Notes under the pieces: model-generated | Databases searched by the model: none | What the model was told of the DNA's origin: nothing | What the model saw: only the letters and a program-made list of their open reading frames with translations | Assembly (NCBI RefSeq): GCF_033115175.1 | Contig: NC_084829.1 | Location: 132,032,996-132,096,995, forward strand | Direction of reading: 5' to 3' | Length of the DNA stretch: 64,000 nt | From: Lepus europaeus | Lineage: Eukaryota > Chordata > Mammalia > Lagomorpha > Leporidae | Part shown: one piece after another, positions 55,575 through 64,000 of the stretch | How the letters are laid out: every line of letters begins with the position of its first letter | Position numbering within the stretch: the stretch's first letter is position 1 | Position numbers and translations under genes: made by a program

Positions 55575-56135
55575 CATGATGTTTGGCCTAGCAGTTAAGA
55601 CTCAGGTTAAAACACCTGCATCTCACTTCAGAGTAATTGAGTTTAAGTCTTCACTCTGACTTTTTTTTTTTTTTTTTTAAGATTTCTTTTCAAAGAGGAA
55701 GAGAGAGAGAGAGATATATCTTCCATCTGCTGCTTTCGTTCATCTGCTGGTTTCTTCCATCAGTTAGTTCAGTCTCCAAGTGGATGCAATCGTTGGGGCT
55801 GGGCCAGGCCAAAGCCAGGAGCCAGGAGCTTCTTCCCAGTCTCCCAAGTAGGAGCAGGGGTCCAAGCACTTGAGCCATCCTCCACTGCTTTCCTAAGAGC
55901 ATTTTCAGCAGGCTAGATAGGAAGTGGAGCAGCTTGGACTTGAGCCAGTGCCCATATGAGATGCCAGCACCACAGGCAGGAGTTTCACCCACTATGCCGT
56001 AGCGCCGGCCCCCTGCTCTGGCTCTGTTTCTGGCTTTGGCTCTTGACTCAAACTTCCTGCTAATGTGTAACCTGGGAGACTTGAGTCCATTTCATTCATG
56101 TGGCAGACCTGGATTGAATTACACAGTTTACATGA
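55575..56135 (+). mobile_element. CSINE, old, split by a younger CSINE
   Basis: Sense head 'tttggcctagcagttaagac' to about 55658, resuming at about 56013 with 'tctggctctgtttctggctt' and 'cttcctgctaatgtgtaacc'. Confidence 0.65.
55660..56012 (-). mobile_element. CSINE nested in an older CSINE
   Basis: Antisense: T18, aagatttctttt, GA tract, head ending 'ccgtagcgccggcccc'. Confidence 0.88.
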
Positions 56136-56138
56136 ATT

Positions 56139-56495
56139 TAAATGTTTTATTTATTCATTTTATTTATTTGGGAGGGAAAGAGAGAGCGAAAGGAAGAGGA
56201 GGGGTGAGGGAGAGGGAAACAGAAATCTTCCATGTACTGACCCACTCCCCCTCATCCCCAAATGACCACAAAGGCTAAGGCTGGACCAGACCAAAGGGAG
56301 GAGTGTGGAACTCAATCCAGGTCTCCCACATGTGTGGTAAGGACCCATTCACTAAAGCAGTCACTTCCTGCCTCCCAGGATGCACATGAGCAGGAAGTTG
56401 GAACCTGAAATGGAGCGGAGACTTGAACTCAAACACTTTGATGTGGTAGTGAGCATCCCAGGCAGCATCATAACCACTGCTCCATATGCCTATTG
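56139..56495 (-). mobile_element. CSINE, older subfamily
   Basis: Antisense: ttttatttattcattttattt, purine-rich tract, head ending 'ctccatatgcctattg'. The stretch 56496-56800 shows nothing recognised. Confidence 0.8.
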
Positions 56496-56800
56496 CTCTG
56501 TAAATTTTATGAAGACCCCTGGTTTTTAATAGTCACTTCTTGGGATGGCATGGCTACCACAGACAGCAAAAGTAAAATATACCTACAACTGACATAAGTG
56601 ATATATTGAGTCATAAATGGGACATTTATCAGAGTATATTCTAAAGAAAAGAGTGGGGCCGAGCCTGAAGGGGAATCAGATACAGGTTCAAGGATTCATG
56701 GAAGTGGCTTCTGGGAGGGGCTTTAAAGGATGGGTAGAGAAGATTTTTATATAAATGTGTGCGTACTTGTATACATTCACATGCACCACAATTTTATGGA

Positions 56801-57220
56801 GAAATAGAAGTTTTTCGATGCAAAAAATTGAAATTCATCCACAGGTTTTTCATAACAAGCGTTTCCCATGGATTTTTCTTTTAATTTTTGTTTAAAAGGC
56901 AAAGAGAAAGAGAAAGAGAAAAAGAACGAGAACGAGAAAGAGAGAGATTTACTCTCTGCTGGTTCACATCTGAAATGCCTACGAAAGTTAGGGTGGGGCC
57001 AGGCTGAAACCTGGAGTCATTGACTCTACCTAGCTTTCCCACAAGGCTGGCAGGGACTCTACATTGGCAATGTACTGCCTCCCAGGGTGCACATTGGCAG
57101 GAAGCTGGAAACAGAAGTTGACCTAGCACTCATACCCCTGTACTTCTGTAGAAGATGGGAAACCTTAAAGGGAGCATTTACTGCTGTGCATGTGTCCACC
57201 CCTCCATGGACTTTTTGAAG
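56801..57220 (-). mobile_element. mariner-like MITE split by a CSINE
   Basis: 'gatgcaaaaaattgaaattc' and 'gtttcccatggatttttc' before the insertion; 'ccatggactttttgaag' after it repeats the target. Confidence 0.6.
56879..57201 (-). mobile_element. CSINE inside MITE
   Basis: Antisense: ttttaatttttgtttaaaag, GAAA-rich tract, head ending 'catgtgtccacccc'. Flanks ccatggattttt and ccatggactttt are the duplicated target with one mismatch. Confidence 0.82.
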
Positions 57221-57632
57221 TTCTTTCACATTATGGAAGGAGCAGGGTAAGAATTTTTTTAGGTAGAAGGTCTAGATGGAAGGAAACTACTTGGGAAATA
57301 TAAGTTCAGTTTGGTTTTCACATAAAATGTGTGTACAAGAGTAATGTTAGATTATTTTATTTGAAGAATATTTTGTGGGAGATCTTGAAGGTCATGCTGA
57401 AATGATAGTAGTTAAGGAGTCATTACATTTTATGAAACAAACAAACAAAAAATACATGTGACCAGAGATAGTAATCTAGTGACAATCATTAAGGAGACCT
57501 TGTGTAGAATAGGAAATTTAATTATCAGGCTTATAAATTCTTAATAAACATTAGTGAGATCTATAATAAGAATTACAGAAAAGGAAAGGTGGAGGAGGCT
57601 TGGAAGAAATTTTCTGACATCAGAAACATGTT

Positions 57633-57950
57633 GATTTGTGGATAGAGTGGTCCCTGAGACTGCTGGTTGTGATGCCGACACAGCTTATCAGAGTCTGGTT
57701 CCAGTCCCTGCTACTCCACTTCCAATCCAGTTTCCTTCTAATGTAATTGGAAAGGCAGAAGAAGATGGCCCAAGTGCTTGGGTCACTGCTACTTACATGA
57801 AAGACTAGGATGGAGTTCCTAGGTGCTATCTTCAGCCTGATCCAGCCCTGGCTGTTGTGGCCATTTGGGGAGTGAACCAGTGGATGGAAGATCTCTCTAT
57901 CTCTCTGCATCTCTTCTCTCTCTGTAGCTTAAAAGTAAATAATTCTTTTT
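57633..57950 (+). mobile_element. CSINE, older
   Basis: Sense: 'gtggatagagtggtccctga' head, 'ctgttgtggccatttgggg', tail 'aaaagtaaataattc'. Confidence 0.78.
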
Positions 57951-58172
57951 TGTCTAGAAATTTCTGAATCTAGGATGGCTTGCTGTGGTAACTTCCACCT
58001 AGAGTGAGAAGGCGTCTTGGTGCTTGAGGATAAGGTGCAGGTCACAGAGACTGAATCTCAGCTTCGTGAAGCCTTCTGAGAAAAAGGAAAGAAGACCTGA
58101 GCAGCTTCCATTGTTCGCCAGGCCATTTGAGAGGTTAGAGAAAGACAGAAGTGACAAAACATCCATCCAGTG

Positions 58173-58504
58173 GGGCTGGCGCTGTGGCGTAGCGGGTAAA
58201 GCCGCCACCTGCAGTGCTGGTATCTCATGTTGGCGCTGGTTCAAGTCCTGGATGCTCCACTTCCAGTCCAGCTCTCTGCTACAGCCTGGAAAAGCAGTAG
58301 AAGATGACCCAAGTTCTTGGGCCCCTGCACCCACGTGGGAGACCCAGAAGAAGCTCTTGGCTCCTGGCTTTGGATTGATGAAGCTCTGGCTGTTGCGGTC
58401 AATTGGGAAGTGAACCATCAGATGGAAGACCTCTCTCTCTCTGCCTCTTCATCTCTCTCTGTGTCACTCTGACTTTCAAATAAATAAATAAATCTTAAAA
58501 ATAA
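58173..58504 (+). mobile_element. CSINE
   Basis: Sense, well preserved: 'ggctggcgctgtggcgtagc' head and 'caaataaataaataaatc' tail, between short ccagtg flanks. Confidence 0.92.
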
Positions 58505-59105
58505 ACCCAGTGACGACCTGACCCTATAGGAAATGCACAGAGGGAGAGGTGGCAGTCTGGACATCAAGCACTGAAATTGTCCCTCTGTGAAGGATTTATC
58601 AGTAAGAGAATACACTAGAATAAAGTTGAACACCAGCCCAAGGCAACTATCCTGGCATTTATGAAGATTCTTATTAGCAGGAGTCACACCAGCAGCTGGA
58701 AGATCCCATGTGAAACCAGCAATGCTTCCTTTCCCACTGACAGGTGAACTGCTGCTGTCATCTTTCCAGGGCCTCCTTCACCCTAGGACTTGAGGTGAAA
58801 GAGGAAGGAGGTGGGATTTGATCACACACCTGCAGGAAATAGGTTAGTGTATGTTCCTTCAGAGACACTGTGCGTGTCCTTCTGTTAAACACCTTGTTGG
58901 CACCACAGCTTTGAAATTCCCATGTTAAGCAAATTAATGAATTTTATTTTTAGAGCAGTTGCATATGCTTGAGTGTGTGTGCATTCATGTATGCCTGTTT
59001 ATAAGTTAAATGAATGACAGGAATGATAAAAGAAATAGGAAGGAGAATTTAGGAATGTTTTGTTCTTATAAGGTACTTGCTCCTCCCTTAATTTGAAAGT
59101 GGACT
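58505..59105. other. no gene recognised
   Basis: Unique-looking sequence. Confidence 0.55.
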
Positions 59106-59109
59106 TCGG

Positions 59110-59480
59110 TTGGTTCTAATTGTCTATTGAAAATTATAGGGCAGCCACTAAAAATGGTTTAAAAAAATAAAAGACATACAATTAATAGGCTAAGAAAGGA
59201 GAGAAAATTGATTCATATAAAAATATTCAATTAGTAGCAGAAAAGATGAAAAACATGTGCAAGGCAAATAGGAACAAAGAGCAAGATAATCAAATGAAAA
59301 CAATAAGAAATCAAGTTGCTATTAATTCAACCAGATCAATAACCACTTTAAACATAAATGGTCTAACTACACCAACTAAAAGACAGAGATTGTCAGAGTA
59401 GATAAAGAAATAAGCTGCAATTTTCTGTTGTATACAAGAAACCCACTGTAAATAGGCTGCGCCTTGACAAAACTCCAATA
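59110..59480 (+). pseudogene. old L1M ORF2 endonuclease fragment
   Basis: Translation at about 59338-59450 reads ITTLNINGLTTPTKRQRLSE, stop, IKK, stop, AAIFCCIQETHC. This is the N-terminal endonuclease region of L1 ORF2 with two stops. A-rich sequence upstream fits the same old L1. Confidence 0.75.
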
Positions 59481-59577
59481 GGGCAGGCTCTGATAAAAGA
59501 GAGTCTTTTAAGGACAGACTCTGTTAAGAACAGATGACAGACATATTTTAATATAGTTCCCCCACCCCCTGCCCTGA

Positions 59578-59600
59578 CACACACACACACACACACATAC
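59578..59600. repeat. (CA)n microsatellite
   Basis: About eleven units of ac, preceded by a C-rich run. The stretch 59600-60766 shows nothing recognised. Confidence 0.9.
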
Positions 59601-60783
59601 ACCAACCAACCCCACCTTGCTGGAAGTGAGAAGGGATTTTCTCTGTTACTTAGTGTAGGGACCTGGTAGACTCCTAGAAGATAAAACTGTCCAAACTGTG
59701 CATGTAGGAAGCAGGGAGAGTGCTGTGTGATTATGTCTGTGTCCACTTTTTAAATCAATGACCGTCTAAATTGAAGGTAAAGTATTTGAATATAGGTGAA
59801 AGGGAAGTGGAGTGTTCCTACTGGGTAACAAGCTGGTTGACACTGTTATTAATAGAAATGCAAGATCACATGGAGAAGCTGGTTTTGAGGGAAATTATGA
59901 CACTCTCTTAGTGGGGAGAGTAATAAGACCAAAAACCTTTTACTCCAAAAATAAAAGATGATTCACCTAAGCATGTTTAACCAGAAAAAAAAAAATCCAA
60001 GAAAACAAAAACAAACAAACAAACAAAAAGTCCTCCACCCAAAAAGCTGTAAATGGTACCCAGACCTAGCTCTCTATTAGATACGCCCAGTGGTGCTTCC
60101 TGTCAACATCTCTCTGTGGAGCCTCTCAGTTGCTGCTTCTGGCAAAGACAGCTTCCACTGGTCACTACTTCCAGCGGTGGTTAACATGGGTTTCCATAGC
60201 TGCAGCTTCCAGCCGCCACCCCTATTGGCCTGGGTGCTTCCCAACAGCAATATCTCCTAGCAGATCTTCGTGCTGGCGAATGCTTCTCCAAGTGATTATC
60301 AGCAGCCCCTGGGATGTCACTGCCTTCTAAAAGGTCTGACTTTAAAGTTCCTCAATCCCAAACACCTTCTCAAAACAAGCTTCTGGTTTCCTTCCGTGGT
60401 TGGAGAGAACATTAAATTTCCAACATGCAGTTTTTAATAGGCTCCCTTGAGAAGCAGTTACAATGCCACACTTGTTGTTCCAAAGTCCTTTACGTCTCCA
60501 TTAGCTACTCAAGGTAGCTCTGGTAGGAAATTCTCATAGGCAGTGATGCTGGGCTTTAGGCTTCAAGGGCTGATGAGTGTTTCTCATCAGCCTTCTTTTC
60601 TTTCAGCTGAGCAATTTGTATATATGTGAGATCACTAAGCAACCAGGTCTGGAATGATGTAAAAAAAGACTACCATAACAGATGGCAAAAAAGTGACACA
60701 GACTCATATGAAAATGGGTGAAGAGCACCAAGAACTGTCTGAATGAACTCACAATGTGTATAATATTAGTCAGTCCCATTCTT

Positions 60784-61101
60784 TTTTTTTTAAATATTTA
60801 TTTATTTGAAAGGCAGAGTTATAGAGAGAGGTAGAGACAGAGAGAGAGAGAGGTCTTCCATCTTTTGGTTCACTCCCCCAAATGGCTGCAATGGCCGGAG
60901 CTGGGCCAATCTGAAGCCGGGAGCCGGGAGATTCTTCCAGATCTCCCACATGGGTGCAGGGGCCCAAGGACGTGGGCCATCTTCTGCTGCTTTCCCAGGC
61001 CATAGAAGAGAGCTGGATCTGAAATGGAGCAGCTGGGACTTGAACTGGTGCCCATATGGGATGACAGCGGCGCTTACCTGCTATGCCACAGCACCTACCT
61101 C
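60784..61101 (-). mobile_element. CSINE
   Basis: Antisense; 16-base duplications with one mismatch, agtcagtcccattctt (60768-60783) and agtcagtcctattctt (61102-61117). Confidence 0.92.
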
Positions 61102-61117
61102 AGTCAGTCCTATTCTT

Positions 61118-61682
61118 AACAACCTTCCTCACTTCTGTTCAAGGCTGAATACAGAAACTGACTTTCCTTGTGCACAGGCAGAGCTGCTGTTCTCCTTGAA
61201 GTTGTCTCCCAAGGTTCACCTTAGAAAGCCCATAATTCCTTCCCCAAAATCCAATTCTAGGGAGCTACAGTGTTGTCAGTGACCCACATGCCTCCCTTCT
61301 GTCAGCACATCCTGATATTGAGGCATCTGTGCAAATAGAGTCCTGGGAATTGTCCCTGACCTCTCAGAGCTCCTGAAAATAAATATGTGAACTTGTCTAA
61401 TAATGTTGAGCTAAAAATTATGAATGATGTAAAATAATCTTCATGATGGGATTCAACATCTCAAGTTATATGTAAAATTTAAAAGCAAACAAACACTTTT
61501 ATTTTTAAAAATAAGAATGTTGTAGAGAATATTTCTTAAGCCCTTGGATTTAATGTCAGTGCTTGATGATACCTCTCTAGGGAGGGTAAAACAAATACTC
61601 AACAAGGATGACACAGATCAGAAAGAATTTAGCTAGGGAGGAATCCAGATTGGGAGGAAAATAAGGAGTTGGACCAACACTC

Positions 61683-61715
<33 letters not shown>

Positions 61716-62442
61716 CCCTCTGGAACAACATAAAAGAACGTTTTGTAAAAAGACTAAAAGAATAACAGCTTATCTTTTATATTTTAAGTGCTAAGGGTTT
61801 CAGTTTGAAAGGAGTTCAATCCCAAATATAGAATAAATCATTACAAATTGGATTGAAACATGGAGAATGGTCAACATTGTTAATGATGAATGAAGATTTG
61901 TAAGTTCACAATATGGGTCAAAATTTCTCAATTCCAATTGCTTTTTTGAATTTTGGATTACATATGGTTTGTGTTAAATCTGTATTTTCTAGTTAAGTGC
62001 CCACCACATCAGCAGTTAAATTGGGATTTTTTTGTGTTTTCTATATTATTTCTATAAAGATGATGATAGACTTGAAATACAAGATAATGCAGACAGGATG
62101 ATCCTCAATCAATCAGATTTATGGGCCTTGTTATCCTTTTCTTCATCTTTATTACATCTTGGACTACAAGTGCAATCATTGTATATTTGTTTATAGCCCA
62201 GCCTTCCCAGGTTTTAAATGCCCTAAGTGAAATCTATCAAAAGTGTTTCTTGTATGAAAGTGAGTCTATACAAAGTAAAATTTTTTGATTGTAATATCAA
62301 ACAACTGGGGTTGGTTTAAAATATTTATTTATTTACATGTGAGTAAAAATGATTGAAAGTACCCTCCCTTGTTTTGATTCCCTGGTCCCTGATCCAGGAT
62401 GCTTCATGAACTAGTGTGTCTAATTTTTGGTTTTGTTAGTTT
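61118..62442. other. no gene recognised, contains A29 run
   Basis: An uninterrupted poly(A) run at about 61686-61714 may be the tail of a retroelement, but I recognise no body upstream. The remainder is AT-rich. Confidence 0.5.
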
Positions 62443-62517
62443 TTGTATTTTTATAAAAACATTTATTTATTTATCTGAAAGGCAAAGAAAGAGGGAGAGA
62501 GAGAGAGAAAGAGAGAG

Positions 62518-62552
<35 letters not shown>

Positions 62553-62806
62553 ATGAGGAGAGATCCTTCATCTGTTGGTTCATTTCTCAAATACAACAGC
62601 CAGGGCTGACCCAGGCCAAAACCAGGAGACAGGAACTCAGCCCAGGTGTCCCATGTGGGTCCCAGGGACTTTAGTTATTAAGCTATAATCACCTACAGTC
62701 TCCCAGTGTGTGCATTAGCAGGAAACAGAATCAGCAGCAAAACTGGGATTTGAACCCAGAGACTCTGATATGGCATGCTGACATCCCAAAGGTCAAATGT
62801 CTACTT
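62443..62806 (-). mobile_element. CSINE, older, with (GA)n/(CA)n run
   Basis: Antisense: catttatttatttatctgaaa, purine tract and acacac run at 62519-62534, head ending 'caaatgtctacttcc'. The stretch 62807-63724 shows nothing recognised. Confidence 0.82.
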
Positions 62807-63724
62807 CCATATGTATATTTTTTCAGTGTTAGGTAAAGGCAGAGTGGATAGGGACACTTTCTGTTATTTAGAAAAGTGATTTTTTGGTATATGTTTCTCC
62901 TGCTAGTGTCCTGTTGAAATGCACATATGCATAATATAATGTGTTGATAACCCTGACTGCTGAGTGGAACATACATAGTCAGGCACACATTATTTTCCAC
63001 TTGGGAGTCAAGAAACCATAAAATCCTGTCGTGCTCTTTAATCAAATGATGTTTATGGGGTCCTATTAAATATTCAGCAAATATGTGTTTCATAGTTGTT
63101 ATTCATTAGTTTCAATTTGGAATTATGTTTTAATGAATGGACTCTCTGGGAAGGTAATAAAAAAGAATGTCAAAAGAGATCCATTAAGATTTAAGTAAAA
63201 ATGGACGTGGATCCAGTTTAAGAGAGAATTCCCTTTCCATCTGATATGTGTATCTTGAGGGACTTTCTTTGTACAGGCACTTTTAGCTTTGAGTTTCTAC
63301 CTTGTTTCTATTGTTTATCTCATTTATTGCACACGTGATGTGCTAGTTAATTATGCAGTGAAACTTGTTAGGTACACTATGTGTTGCCATTCAGATATCT
63401 CATGTATACATATTAACCATACTGACAAAAAAGTATTAGAATTGGTTGACTCAATGCAAATCTAAACATGTTGATATTGAGATAAGAATTCTGGTTAATA
63501 AAGGATACTCTACATTTCTTGCCAACTCTTCTTTTATATCTTTTAATCGCTCAATATAGAAGGGGGGTCTATATGTCTGTTGCTTTGGATCCTATATTTA
63601 GATTTGGAACCTGACTTACAATTGTAAGAATATATTTTACTTTGTTTGCTTTAGTCCTAGTAATAGTCTGTATATAATCAGTATGACTCATGAGGTAAAG
63701 AATAGTTATAAACTTACAGAGGGG

Positions 63725-64000
63725 GGCCGGCTCTGTGGTGAAGCAGGTTAATGCCCTGGCCTGAAGCACTGGCATCCCATATGGGCACTGGTTCATGTCC
63801 TGGCTGCTCGTCTTCCAATTCAGCTCTCTGCTATGGCCTGGGAAAGCAGTAGAAGATGGCCCAAGTCCTTGGACCCCTGCATCCATGTGGGAGACCTGGA
63901 AGAAGCTCGTGGCTCCTGGCTTCAGATCAGCACAGCTCTGGCTGTTGCCATCTGGGGAGGGAACCAATGGATGGAAGACCTCTCTCTTTGCCTCTACATC
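63725..64000 (+). mobile_element. CSINE, cut by window end
   Basis: Sense: 'ggccggctctgtggtgaagc' head through the CT tract; the tail lies beyond the window. Confidence 0.92.

Noticed and set aside
18593..64000. Exons of CCN2 (CTGF), the expected next gene
   Set aside because: No IGFBP, VWC, TSP1 or cystine-knot coding sequence was seen on either strand; it probably lies beyond the window.

Overview
The window is mammalian nuclear DNA, almost certainly from a leporid (rabbit or hare). About 42 copies of the lagomorph tRNA-derived C-repeat SINE (CSINE) are spread through it on both strands. Many have visible target-site duplications, and a young subfamily ends in the typical lagomorph 'ggcgccggcc' head. 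Older shared mammalian repeats (MIR, L2, L1M, MER2/Tigger) lie between them.

One protein-coding gene is present. Positions 73-18592 on the + strand hold the last ten coding exons of ENPP1 (ectonucleotide pyrophosphatase/phosphodiesterase 1). Intron phases match at every junction. Summing the codons from the stop back to the first exon gives exactly the human length (residues ~523-925), so the reading is gap-free. The exons cover the end of the phosphodiesterase domain, including the zinc-ligand His535, and the whole C-terminal nuclease-like domain with its EF-hand-like calcium loop. One intron (5322-10514) must use a GC-AG splice pair. The 3' UTR starts at 18593; the best distal poly(A) signal is near 22284, though nearer signals exist.

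From about 22.3 kb to the end I see no functional gene. In human the next gene is CCN2 (CTGF), and this stretch is best read as the ENPP1-CCN2 intergenic interval; no CCN2 exon was found. It holds a processed POU5F1 (OCT4) pseudogene on the - strand (44.2-45.4 kb), a rabbit L1 3' UTR joined to old L1M sequence (35.6-37.9 kb), other L1M fragments, several mariner-like MITEs (43.7-57.2 kb), a hAT-like element, three MER2 copies, and clusters of nested SINEs. Two strong CTCF-like motifs in divergent orientation (34.0 kb on -, 39.8 kb on +) could mark an insulator between the two genes.

I did not find a previously undescribed biological system. The points most worth checking are the GC-AG intron, the L1 ORF1 remnant with no ORF2 behind it, the divergent CTCF pair, the double SINE hit at one target site, and antisense SINEs that place splice-acceptor-like sequences in ENPP1 introns.
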